Notes under the pieces: model-generated | Databases searched by the model: none | Told to the model about the DNA's origin: nothing | The model's input: only the letters and a program-made list of their open reading frames with translations | Part shown: piece after piece, positions 34,849 to 46,814 of the stretch | How the letters are laid out: every line of letters starts with the position of its first letter | How positions within the stretch are numbered: position 1 is the stretch's first letter | Program-made: the position numbers and the translations under genes | Assembly: GCA_951213105.1 (NCBI GenBank) | Contig: OX578142.1 | Location: forward strand, 122,664,731-122,728,730 | Reading direction: 5' to 3' | DNA from: Amaurobius ferox | Lineage: Eukaryota; Arthropoda; Arachnida; Araneae; Amaurobiidae | DNA length: 64,000 nucleotides

Positions 34849-35095
34849 GACTCATTCAAAACAATTATTTGTGTATCATAGCTAGTGTAAATTGGAAGAA
34901 AAATATTACTAGTAACTTAATATTTGTATAAATAGAACACTGTATAATCAAGATACTTCCTTTGCAATTTTATGCAATTTTATACTTCCTTTTTTTTGTA
35001 ATTTTATTTTATAAACAATGTATGCACTAAACAATGTTAATAAATTAACAAAGCTGTAATATAATTTCTAAATGTATTTCCTTACTTTTTTATTA
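34849..35095 (+). repeat. Diverged direct repeat, copy 2
   Basis: Second copy of 34235-34450, offset about 615 bp. Confidence 0.7.
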
Positions 35096-35249
35096 CTCAA
35101 CATGGTAGATAAATAACAGTTCGGGTTTTTAAGTGCACAATTGAGATTTACAATTTTAAAATTATTGTCTTATTAACGTTTTATTGTTCCATAATATTCA
35201 GACAATTAACTGGGTACCCAGGCGTCAATAGGTACATTTGGTGATGCAG

Positions 35250-35253
<4 letters not shown>

Positions 35254-35289
<36 letters not shown>
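35254..35289. repeat. (AT)n microsatellite
   Basis: Perfect AT dinucleotide run of 36 bases. Confidence 0.95.
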
Positions 35290-35292
<3 letters not shown>

Positions 35293-36925
35293 GTAACTAA
35301 TGAAACTTTCAATTTATGGATGACCAGAAAGGGAATTATATAAGTTAGCCTTTTCACTGACTTATTTGCCCGTAACACGCATGATTTGGGTGTGGCAGTG
35401 GTTTGCATTTATGTCTAAATATTTTTAGTTTTCTCAGATTCTACATTTGTAATGCGTATTGAAATTGCACAGATTTGGTATAAACCAAAATTTTAAGTTA
35501 TTTTATGAATAATTAATGTCGAATCATTGTCGTATTTCCTTGCTTGTCCCGTCTTATGACACAAATATGACTTTTTTTTTATTGTGATCTTGTATGTGTG
35601 CCATACTGTGTTTTCAGATTCCCAATACATTGAGGTTAATTTCTTTGGATTTGAATGTGGGTACTAAAATATAAGCAATTCTTTTTAAAATCCCTCTAAA
35701 AATCCCCATAAGATAGCAATAAAACTCTATGTTTAAGTAATATACTTTTTTATAGTTTAGCATTTCCTTATATTGTTATCTACTTCATTTTCTAAAATTA
35801 CGTATAACACATTCATTCATTAATGGATACATGTAAAAACAGATCTGCAGAATATTTTATTACATACAAATTTCATTTAGAGTTTTATTCATGGAGGTAA
35901 TAGGACGGAGTTAAAACTTCATGCTGGGAAAACGTCAAAATCGCCAGAGACAATAATTCAGGTGGCGCTGCGGTAAGATAAATTCCACTCATTGTATGTA
36001 TTTCTATGGTGAAATGCGTGTATTGAATTAAAATATATTTATTTGAACTGTTAATTTTGCAGAAGTAAATTATCAGTGCAATTTAAATTAGAACTCATTC
36101 AGACAATAAAGAGTATTCTTACATATTAAAATTTATTTTGTCTTTCACTTTATTTTTGTCTTCATATATTCTGTACCCTGTCCTTCAACTTGGAAAATTT
36201 ACATTACATTACTTCTGATAATTAAAGATCGTGAATTTAAAAATAATTAAAAATAAAACATTTAATAAACACTACGTCTTTCTATCAAATGAGAATAGAG
36301 GAGTTTTATTTTTCCTCTCTAACTCCATGGTTTTGATATTGGATGTATTAATGATACCATTTCAGTTGGATTTGACTCAGATATAATTGTTTCTTAATCA
36401 AAGTCATGTAATCACACTCTTTAATATGTTTAAGATATTTTACTTTTATAACAAAGATCTCCATTTAGCAAAATTATTCATTGGATTTCAGTTTTGAACT
36501 TGTAGTGGCGACATCTATTGTGAAAAGTGGAAACAATTACCCAGCTGGAAGGCTTTCTCTTATTATTTTTTTCAGATCATATTCAATCTTTTTTTAGCAG
36601 AACTAGCAGAACTGTCCTATTTCGAAAACAGAAAATATAAATAAATGATCCCTAACTGTAACCTGCGGTTAATTAGTGCCGTTAAATAAATACCTTAGGA
36701 ATAATATAATTTTTTTCATTCATAGACTAAGTTTGTTAGGGAATGTTGAAGTCCCACTGTGGGATGCTAAAGTTAGCTAAAGCCTTTTAGCAAGGGTCGA
36801 CATTAGATATTTGGCAGTCCTAGGCGATAATTACATAGGGTAATGTGAGTTTAAGGCTAAACTTGATCCTTTGGTAACTTTTTTAAAAAATCGGAAACTT
36901 AAATATATTGGGATGTATACCAAGG

Positions 36926-36962
36926 GAGGTGGTGGTGGTGGTGGTGGGGGGGGGGGGGGGGG
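36926..36962. repeat. (GGT)n followed by G run
   Basis: Seven or so GGT units pass directly into about 17 G; a strong candidate for quadruplex formation. Confidence 0.85.
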
Positions 36963-37074
36963 TCCAAATTATGTTTAACACCCCCTTTAAGAATGCCTGA
37001 ATAGATAAATTACAATGGAGGAATTTTTTTATGTGAGCACATTTTCTCCGTTCAGGAAATCTGCTTGGTTGAGG

Positions 37075-37265
37075 ACATAAGCGTTTACAGAACTTTTCCC
37101 GGGGGGAGGGGGGGGGAGGCAAATCCCTGACTTCAGTAGGACAAAGTCGGACATACAACATAATACGTACAACATTGACTAGCTTGATGCCTAAATTTGT
37201 GACCTTGAACTTCCGGAGAGCGGAGAGCGACTGCTTCCCCTTCCCTCCCTTATGGACGCCCATGG
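37075..37265. repeat. Second copy of the G-run dispersed repeat
   Basis: Shares with 21955-22150 the G-rich block after 'cttttccc', then 'ctgacttcagtaggacaaa' and 'gaccttgaac'. Ends 'ttatggacgcccatgg'. Confidence 0.6.
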
Positions 37266-37418
37266 TACAGTGTCTAGAACTAACTGTCCCTTCTAGCCAC
37301 TGTACCCATGGTTTATTAGTAGTACTCTTTTATACGATGCAGGAAATTGACTAAAAATTTTACTGTTTAACTGTCGATTAGCAAACTTTTTGTTTACATA
37401 AGGTAGTTTATTGAACGA

Positions 37419-38803
37419 CTAGCAGCATACCCGTTCTTCGTACGGAGTATATAATATAAAGAAACTTATAATTCGCAATCATGTGCAAATTCTGTTAAAA
37501 TATTAAATTTATTGCTCCTAAAGAGAAGTTTAAGAATATATGTTCTCACTATGCAAAATTATCTTCACGGGTAGATCTGAAGAATAAAACATCCTGGCCC
37601 CTTTTGTAAGCAAATTTACAAAAAAAAAAAAGGAATTGAATCAATATATGCAACCCCGTACTACTTATATTTCCTCAGATTAGAAAACATGCCAGTGTGT
37701 TAGTAGAAGATTACCCGTATTACAATATAAGTCTCAAAAATATTTGCCAAAATAAAAGAGATGACGTAATAAAGTGAAAATATCAATAATCCCCGTACTC
37801 TTTATGCCAGAAGGCCGTAATTTATTCCAACATATATCAAAACATATACCAATATACCTGTACTACTTATATTCTCGTAGATTAGAATATATACCCGTGC
37901 ATTTGTAGAAGATCACTCGTACAACGTACAATATATGAGTTTAAAAAATTTTTGTCATAATAAAACAATTGCATAATAACTTGAAAATATCAATAATCCC
38001 CGAAAATATCAATAATAATAATGTTTAAACCTGAAGACCGTAATTGATTTTATCCAGTCAAAAATGCTATAAGAAAAATCAAATCGTTCTTTTCTAAAAT
38101 ATATTTTTATATCCATTTATTTATTATTCAAATGGAAAAGATAATTATTAAAATTAACAAATAGATTTAATTTAATTGTGTTTCTGAGCAACATGATATA
38201 AGATAGAATCTTTCTCATAAATTGCGAAATTAAATAACCATTTTGATTTCTTTATACTTTTCATTGTTCAGTAAATGCTTGTTTAAAATAAACCATGTAG
38301 ATAGATTTCCCATTCAAATCTTGTTTCAAACAATTCGTGTTTTCAGAGAGTGACTAATCAGCGTAAAAAATCTCCCATCAAACTCAGAGATTAAATTTTA
38401 ATTCACTTTCAAACGATTTTCAAGCTTTTCGTTCGGACAAACAACGGAGTTAGAGAATAGAACTCCTAGAAAAAAGTTTCGTTTTTCATTAATATCTCGA
38501 CAACCTCTAGATTTAGATACTCGAAATTTGGGCTAAATGTATGGGAGGCTATTTCAAGGTTATCCGCAAAATTTCATCTAATTCGGTTCAGCCGTTCTCC
38601 CGTGATGATGACACAAACGAAAATTTAGTTTTTTACTAATATCTCGTGAACCACTGATCGTAGAAACTCCAAACATAGACTCAATTTTAAGTGGGACTAT
38701 TTCCAGGCTACTCACAAAATATCATCAAATTCGGTTCAGCCGTTATCCCGTGATGACGGGACAAACACACAGACAGACAGATTTTCAATTATATATATAT
38801 AGA
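37419..38803 (-). mobile_element. Helitron-like H1a (short form)
   Basis: On the minus strand it begins TCTATATA at 38803 with the GACA-rich 5' end. It finishes with a hairpin (CCGT / ACGG around CGAAG), a short spacer and CTAG at 37419. T follows, as Helitrons require at the 3' flank. No Rep/helicase is encoded, so it is non-autonomous. First unit of a head-to-tail array. Confidence 0.75.
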
Positions 38804-39639
38804 CTAGCAGCATACCCGTTCTTCGTACGGAATCTATATAATAAAAGGCAATGTCTGTGTGTGTGTGTGTGTGTGTCTGTCTGTCTGTCTGTCTTATACA
38901 CTATACGTTTCGCGACCGCGCGTCGGAGAGCTACGAAATTTGGCAATCGGAGACCCGGGGGGGAGGGAAGGGGACACGTGAAAACCGATTTTCAAAATTC
39001 TAATTATTTTTTTATTTATTTAATGTTTTATGCGATTTCGACCTTTTTTTGCCCTTTTTGCCCTTTTTTCTCCACGATCCAGACGTCGTAGAAAAAAACA
39101 ACTCACACCATCGGAAAGAGCAGACAATTGCGAGTAAAAATATATCAATTTCAAATCTGAATTTCGATTTCTAATATTTTTTAAAGATTTTAAAACAAAA
39201 GTCACTTTTTGCTCAAGAAAACGATTTTTGGTTTTTAAATTCTCGCATCGTGAAAAGTACTCATAATTTCGACTAATAATTTACATTTTCAGAAAGGTCA
39301 AACATCTGGCATTCTTACAAGTCCAATCTGGTCAGGAAATATTCCGTATTGCCCACAGGATCGGGATTTTAAAAGTTTCCGAATTTCGATTTCTCGGCGT
39401 TCCGCTCGGCGTGCCGCTTCATTTCTCCACCGCTGAAGGAAGGAAGGTGGTGGGTGGGGACGTCAAGGTGGAGGTGACGTCACGGTTCTGTATATGCATA
39501 GCGATGGGTGGGACAATAAGAAACCGAATTAGTTTTTACTTTCCGTTTCCCGCGCTTCCGATTTTAAATGAAATAAGAGCTTAACATATGCACTGTAGAA
39601 ATTATTATATTTATATTTTAAATGATGGAACGATATGGA

Positions 39640-39815
39640 TTTTTTAAATGGATATTTTAATTTTATGGATATTTTAAATGATGGAACGATGGATATTTTA
39701 ATTTTATGGATATTTTAAATGATGGAACGATGGATATTTTAATTTTATGGATATTTTAAATGATGGAACGATGGATATTTAAATTTTATGGATATTTTAA
39801 ATGATGGAACAATGG
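39640..39815. repeat. 41-bp minisatellite inside H2 copy 1
   Basis: 'atggaacgat' recurs at 39681, 39722, 39763 and, with change, 39804. The unit alternates GGATATTTTAATTTTAT and GGATATTTTAAATGATGG. H2 copy 2 has only about one unit in the same place (41330-41420). Confidence 0.88.
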
Positions 39816-40059
39816 AATGAGGATGATGGAATTAAGAGCTTAGAGAGCATATGGTCATTTTAAATTGTAAATTAGCGCGCGGGAAGTTAGCGGTAGGCCC
39901 GGGTACGATTCCCGCCACTGCCAAAACTGCCGAAGTGTTCACGCGGAATACGATCACGTTAAACATGTGGGCCCGTAAGTCCTTCCGAGAGGTTGGTGGT
40001 AGGGGAAGGAGGGTACGGCCTAAATTGGGTGAATAAAAAGAAAGTTATGGAGATTGTCG

Positions 40060-40300
40060 CGGAGGGCGAAGTAGCCCAGTGGTTAGCGCGCGGGAATTGC
40101 ACGCGGTAGGCCCGGGTTCGATTTCCAAAATTGCCGCCGTGTTCACGCGGAGTACGATCACGCGGAATAAACATGTGTGTCTGTAAGTCCTTTCGAGAGG
40201 TTGGTGGTTGGGGAAGGAGGGTACGGTCCCCGTGGGTGCCTCTCCCACAGGGTTCCGGTCTAAATTCGGTGAATAAAAAGAAAGTTATGGAAAATGTCGC
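40060..40300 (+). repeat. tRNA-like repeat unit of H2 (representative of nine)
   Basis: Holds A box TAGCCCAGTGGTTAGCG (40072) and B box GGGTTCGATT (40113) at tRNA spacing, followed by 'cacgcggagtacgatcacg', 'ccttt(c)cgagaggttggtgg' and 'ggttccggtctaaattgggtg'. Other units vary in length (about 100-240 bp). The A/B boxes could act as internal RNA polymerase III promoters; whether they do is unknown. Confidence 0.75.
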
Positions 40301-40649
40301 GGAGGGCGAAGTACACCAGTGGTTAGCGAGCGGGAATTTCACTGGGTAGGCCCGGGTTCGATTCCCGCCACTGCCAAAACTGCAGCCGCGTTCACGCGGA
40401 GTACGATCACGTTAAGCATGCGGGATCGTAAGTCCTTCCGAAAGGTTGGTGGTAGGGGAAGGAGGGTACGGTCCCTGTGGATGTCTCTCCCACTGAGTTC
40501 CGGTCTAAATTGGGTGGCACTTCCTGGCCGTCCAAACAGTTACCTTACACCTTCTGGTAAGGTCGCGCCAGCGAGTGTGCCACGGTTACAATTTGCCACG
40601 GTCAGAATTTTCAAGGGTAGCGAACAGGCTGGTCGCCAAAGGCGGCTAG

Positions 40650-42761
40650 TCTATATAATAAAAGGCAATGTCTGTGTGTCTGTGTGTCTGTCTTATACAC
40701 TATACGTTTCGCGACCGCGCGTCGGAGAGCTACGAAATTTGGCAATCGGAGACCCGGGGGGGAGGGAAGGGGACACGTGAAAACCGATTTTTAAAATTTT
40801 AATTATTTTTTTATTTATTTAATGTTTTATGCGATTTCGACCGTTTTTTGCCCTTTTTGCCCTTTTTTCTCCACGATCCAGACATCGTAGAAAAAAACAA
40901 ATTACACCATCGGAAAGAGCAGAAAATTTCGAGTAAAAATATATCAATTTCAAATCTGAATTTCGATTTCTAATATTTTTTAAAGATTTTAAAACAAAAG
41001 TCACTTTTTGCTCAAGAAAACGATTTTTGGTTTTTAAATTCTCGCATCGTGAAAAGTACTCATAATTTCGACTAATAATTTACATTTTCAGAAAGGTCAA
41101 ACATCTGGCATTCTTACAAGTCTAATCTGGTCCAGAAATAATGAAAATTGCCTTCAGGATCGCAATTTTAAAGACGTCATGATTTTAAATTTCTCGCCGT
41201 TCCGCTCGGCGTAACGCTTCGTTTCTCCCCCGCTGAAGCAGGGAAGGTGGTGGGTGGGGACGTCAAGGTGGAGGTGACGTCACGGTTCTGAATAGAGCGC
41301 CTTTGCTCTATATAAATTATTATATTTATATTTTAAATGATGGGACGATCTGGATTTTTTAAATGTATATTTTAACTTTTGGATATTTTAATTTTATGGA
41401 TATTTTAAATGATGGAACAATGAAACAATGGAATGAGGATGATGGAATTAAGCATATGGTCATTTTAAATTGCAAATTAGCGCGCGGGAAGTTAGCGGTA
41501 GGCCCGGGATCGATTCCCGCCACTGCCAAAACTGCCGCCGTGTTTACGTGGAATACGATCACGTTAAATATGTGGGTCCGTAAGTCCTTCCGAGAGGTTG
41601 GTGGTAGGGGAAGGAGGATACGGCCCCTGTGGATGCCTCCCACACTGGGTTCCCGTCTAAATTGGGTGAATATGTAGAAAGTTATGGAGATTGTCGCGGA
41701 GGGCGCGGCAGCCCAGTGGTTAGCGCGCGGGAATTGCACTCAGTAGGCCCGGGTTCGATTCCCGCCACTGCCAAAACTTACGCCACGTTCACGCAGAGTA
41801 CGATCACGTTAAACATATGGGTTCGTGAGTCCTTCCGAGAGGTTGGTGGTAGGGGAAGGAGGGTACGGTCTAAATTGGGTGAATAAAATGAAAGTTATGG
41901 AGATTGTCGCGGAGGGCGAAGTAGCCCAGTGGTTAGCGCGCGGGAATTGCACGCGGTAGGCCCGGGTTCGATTTCCGCCACTGACATGGAGTACGATCAC
42001 GTTAAACATATGGGTCCGTATGTTTTTCCGAGAGGTTGGTGGTAGGAGAAGGAGGGTACGTTCCCTGTGGATGCCTCCCCCACTGGGTTCCGGTCTAAAT
42101 TGGGTGGCACATCCTGGCCGTCCAACCAGTTACCAGGCCCGGGTTCGATTCCCAAAATTGCCGCCGTGTTTACGCGGAGTACGATCACGTTAAACATGTG
42201 GGTCTGTAAGTCCTTCCGAGAGGTTGGTGGTAGGGGAAGAAGGGTACGGTCCCTGTGGATGCTTCTCCCACTTGGTTCCGGTCTAAATTGGGTGAATAAA
42301 AAGAAAGTTATGAAGAATATCGCGGAGGGTGAAGTACCCCAGTGGTTAGTGCGCGGGATTTGCACTTGGTAGGCCCGGGTTCGATTCCCAAAATTGCCGA
42401 ATAAAAATAAAGTTATGGAGATTGTCGCGGATGGCACGGTAGCCCAGTGGTTAGCGCGCGGGAATTTCACTCGGTAGGCCCGGGTTCGATTCCCGCCATT
42501 GCCAAAACTGCAGCCGTGTTCACGCGGAGTACGATCACGTTAAACGTGTGGGACTGCAAGTCCTTCCGAGAGGTTTGTGGTAGGGGAAGGAGGGTACGGT
42601 CTCTTTGGATGCCTCCCCCATTGGGTTCCGGTCTAAATTGTGTGGCACTTCCCGGCCTTCCAAGCAGTTACCTTACACCTTTCTGGTAGGTCGCGCCAAC
42701 GAGTTTGCCACGGTCAGAATTTTCAAGGGTAGCGAACAGGCTGGTCGCCAAAGGCGGCTAG
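40650..42761 (+). mobile_element. Helitron-like H2, copy 2
   Basis: Same termini as copy 1 (TC at 40650, CTAG at 42758-42761), followed by T (42762). 2112 bp. Its first 640 bp are nearly identical to copy 1. Interior carries six tRNA-like units (cores near 41508, 41751, 41965, 42141, 42378 and 42482) against three in copy 1. Confidence 0.8.
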
Positions 42762-44681
42762 TATATAATATAAAGAAACTTATAATTCGCAATCATGTGC
42801 AAATTCTGTTAAAATATTAAATTTATTGCTCCTAAAGAGAAGGTTAAGAATATCTGTTCTCACTATGCAAAATTATCTTCACGGGCAGATCTGAAGAATA
42901 AAACATCCTGGCCCCTTTTGTAAGCAAATTTACAAAGAAAAAGGAATTGAATATCAATACATGCAATCCCGTACTACTTATATTGTCGCAGATTAGAAAA
43001 TATGCCAGTGTGTTAGTAGAAGATTACCCGTTTTACAATATGAGTCTCAAAAATATTTGCCAAAATAAAAGAGATGACGTAATAAATTGAAAATATCAAT
43101 AATCCCCGTAATCTTTATACCAGAAGGTCGTAATTGACTCCAATATATGCCAATATACATGTACTACTTACATTCTCGTAGATTAGAAGATATACCCGTG
43201 CATTTGTAGAAGAATTACTCGTACAATGTACTATATATGAGTTTCAACAATTTTCGTCATAAATAAACAATGGCATAATAACTGGAAAATATCAATAATA
43301 CCTGAATCAACAGTCCCCGAAAATGTCAATGATAATAATGTTTAAACCTGAAGACTGTAATTGATATTATTCAGTCAAAAATGAAATGTCAATGAAATTT
43401 ATTTTGTATACATACTTTATTATTCAAATCGGAAAAGATTTAATAAAAATCGTATGGCACATAACACATTGGATCCGTTGTTAAGTGACGTGATATCATT
43501 TGCTTCAAATAAATTGATGGAAATCATATCGTCTGAATAATGCTATCTCCATGGAAGGTTTGGCGACATTTTCGTCAATTTAGCGATAACTTAAAAAATC
43601 GTCAAATTTATCGCCAAGTGGGACTGTAGAACTGATAGTCCCATTTTGCGACAAATTGACGAAATATCATCAGAATACTATGCCCTAACAAAACACAATT
43701 AATTTCATTTATTAAGCGCAATTTTATCAATTCCATGATATTTTTATGGATTTAGAAATATTTTTATCATTATGATGATATTAAAAAAATTCGTTAAATG
43801 TGTTACTAAGTAGGATGGCTGGACTTACCGACAAATGCTACCGAAACATCATTTCAGTACTCTATTCTAAAATAACAAATTTAATTTCATTGATTTGCTT
43901 CATTTTTATCAGTTTGGAGATATTTCCGCTAATTTGGTAAAATTTAAGAAAAGTTACCAAGTTAGCGATATTCCGCCAAATTCGTAGCTCTGAATTTGCA
44001 GATCTGAGGAATAAAATATCCTGATCTCGTTTGTATATACTAAATGAAAACACTAAAATGGTATAAGATACACCCGTTCTACTCTTTTTGTGTTTCAACA
44101 ATTGGTTGAATGCATTTATTGAGTAAACACAATATATGAGGTTGAAACCTCTTTGCTAAAATAAATGAAAGTGATGTACGCAGTCCGCAATCTATGTAAT
44201 TAAAAGAACAATCTAACCGTTCATTTATAAAATATATTTTTACATCCATTTATTTATTATACAAATAGAAAAAATAATAATAAATATTACCAACACATTT
44301 AATTTCATTCCGTTGACGAGCAACAGGATATAAGATAGAATCTTCCTCATAAAATGCGAAATTATATAGCCATTTTGATTTCTTTATACTTTACATCGTT
44401 AAGCTTGTGAAAGATGAACCATGTGAGGTAGATTTTTCCATTTAAATTCATGTTTCAAACAATTCATGATTTCCTATAGTGACTAATTAATGCAAAAATC
44501 CTGCACCAAACTCGGAAATAAAGTTTTATTTCATTTTGGCGTTCTAAACAAACGATTTTCATCCTTTCCGTTTGGATAAACCCCGGAGTTGGAGAGTAGC
44601 TCTCCTAAGAAAAAGTTCCGTTTTTCATTAATATCTCGACAACCCCTGGTCCTAGAAACTCGAAACTTGGACAAAATTTAT

Positions 44682-44703
44682 GGGGGGGGGGGGGGGGGGG
44701 GGG
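44682..44703. repeat. 22-base G run
   Basis: Homopolymer expansion at a position where sibling H1 copies have 4-7 G. Confidence 0.95.
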
Positions 44704-44970
44704 CTATTTCAAGGCTATCCACAAAGTTTCATTAAATTCGGTTCAGCCGTTTTTCCGTGATGATGAGACAAACGAAAATTTCGTTTTTTACTAATATCTA
44801 GAGAACCACTGGTCATAGAAACTCAAAACATGGACTAAATTTTAAGTGGGGCTATTTCTAGGCAACCCACAAAATTTCATCAAATTCGGTTCAGCCGTTC
44901 TCCCGTGATGATGGGACAATCAGACAGACAGACAGACAGACAGACAGATTTTCAATTTTATTTATATAGA

Positions 44971-46383
44971 CTAGCAGCATATCCGCTCTTCGTACGGAGT
45001 ATATGATATAAAGAAACTTATAATTTGCAATCTTGTGCAAATTCTGTTAAAATATTAAATTTATTTCTTCTAAAGAGAAATTTAAGAATATATGTTCTCA
45101 CTATGCAAAATTATCTTCACGGGCAGATCTGAAGAATAATTAACATTAATAATAAACATCCTGGCCCCTTTTGTAAGCAAATTTACAAAAAAAAAGGAAT
45201 TGAATCAATATATGCAACCCCGTACTACTTATATTGTCGCAGATTAGAAAATATGCCAGTGTGTTAGTAGAAGATTACCCGTTTTACAATATGAGTCTCA
45301 AAAATATTTTCCAAAATAAAAGAGATGACGTAATAAATTGAAAATATCAATAATCTCCGTTCTCTTTATACCAGAAGGTCGTAATTGATTCCAATATATG
45401 CCAATATATATCAAAACATATGCCAATATACCTGTACTACTTATATTCTCGTAGATTAGAAGATATACCCGTGTATTTGTAGAAGATTACTCGTACAATG
45501 TACAATATATGAGTTTAAAAATTTTTTATCGTAATAAAACAATTGCATAATAACTTGAAAATATCAATAAACCCTGAATCAATTATCTCCGAAAATATCA
45601 ATAATAATAACGTTTAGACCTGAAGACCGTAATTGATATTATCCAGTCAAAAATGCTATAAGAAAAATCAAATCGTTCTTTTCTAAAATATATTTTTATA
45701 TTCATTTATTTATTATTCAAATCGAAAAAATAATAATTAAAATTAACAGACAGATTTAATTTGATATATGATAGAATCTTCCTCATAAACTACGAAATTA
45801 AATAACCATTTTGATTTCTTTATACTTTTCATTGTTCAGTAAACGCTTGTGCAAAATAAACCACGGAGATAGATTTTCCATTTATATCAAGTTTCAAACA
45901 ATTCATGTTTTCAGAAGGTGACTAATTGGCGCAAAAAATCTCCCATCAAACTCAGAGATACAGGTTTAATTCATATTCAAGCGATTTTCAAGCTTTTCGT
46001 TTGGATAAACCACGGAGATAGAGAGTAGAACTCCTAGGAAAAAGTTTCGTTTTTCATTAATATCTTGAGAACCCTTGGTCTTAGATACTTGAAACTTGGG
46101 CTAACTTTATGGGGGGCTATTTCAAAGCTATCCACAAAATTTCATCAAATTCTGCTAAGCCGTTCTCCCGAGATGATGAGACAAACGAAAATTTAGTTTT
46201 TTGCTAATATCTCGAGAACCACTGATCGTAGAAATTCTAAACATGGACTAAATTTTAAGTGGGACTATTTTCAGGCTACCCTCAAAATTTCATCGAATTC
46301 GGTTCAGTCGTTCGCCCGTGATGACGGGACAAACAGACAGACAGATAGACAGACAGACAGATTTTCAATTTTATTTATATAGA
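44971..46383 (-). mobile_element. Helitron-like H1c (short form)
   Basis: Junctions CTAG|TCTATATA (minus strand) at both ends. 1413 bp, the same internal structure as H1a, with a 5' GACA run at 46330-46360. Confidence 0.75.
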
Positions 46384-46777
46384 CTAGCAGCATACCCGTT
46401 CTTCGTACGGAATATAAAATATAAAGAAACTTATAATTCAGATTCATATGCAAATTATGTTAAAATATTAAATTTATTGCTCCTAAAGAGAAGTTTATGA
46501 ATATCTGTTCTCATCATGCAAAATTATCGTCACGGGCAGATCTGCAGAATAAAACATCCTGGCCCCTTTCGAAAGCAAATTTACAAAAAAAAAAGGAATT
46601 GAATCAATATATGCAAAATGAAAGCATTAAAATTGTATAGGACCCGTACTACTTATATACGCGAATATTAGAAGATATAACCTGTATTAGTAGATTACAT
46701 GTATAAATTGAAAATATCAATAAACCTGTAATTGATTCCAATATATGCCAGAATGCAAGCACTAAAATTATATGGGA

Positions 46778-46814
<37 letters not shown>

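Larger units (their letters stand above)
33503..37074. other. Long AT-rich stretch without recognised genes
   Basis: Holds diverged direct duplications (34235-34450 with 34849-35095; 34030-34055 with 34125-34150), an (AT)n run at 35254-35289 and a GGT/G tract at 36926-36962. A few longer homopolymer T runs. No exon-like frame stood out. Confidence 0.5.
38833..40649 (+). mobile_element. Helitron-like H2, copy 1
   Basis: Starts TCTATATAATAAAAGG after A (38832). Ends GTCGCCAAAGGCGGCTAG at 40649, a small hairpin directly before CTAG. 1817 bp, no transposition protein. Interior: about 700 bp of GC-mixed sequence, a 41-bp minisatellite, then three tRNA-like repeat units (B-box cores near 39903, 40115 and 40355). 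Joined without spacer to copy 2. Confidence 0.8.
38804..44970 (-). mobile_element. Helitron-like H1b (long form) split by an H2 tandem
   Basis: 3' end CTAG at 38804 joins directly to the 5' end of H1a. The unit is interrupted at 38832/42762 by two H2 copies and resumes with 'tatataatataaagaaac', the same text that follows 'cttcgtacgga' in sibling copies. Its G run at 44682-44703 is 22 long, against 4-7 at the homologous place in H1c, H1d and H1e. Confidence 0.75.

Noticed and set aside
39020..39205. 61-residue frame on the minus strand repeated at 40819-41004
   Set aside because: Part of the near-identical 5' region of the two H2 copies; composition follows a 'gcccttttt' simple sequence and no domain is seen.
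40319..40780. 153-residue plus-strand frame and 157-residue minus frame at 41997-42470
   Set aside because: Open on both strands through repeated GC-rich tRNA-like units; repeated text and not protein selection explains the length.
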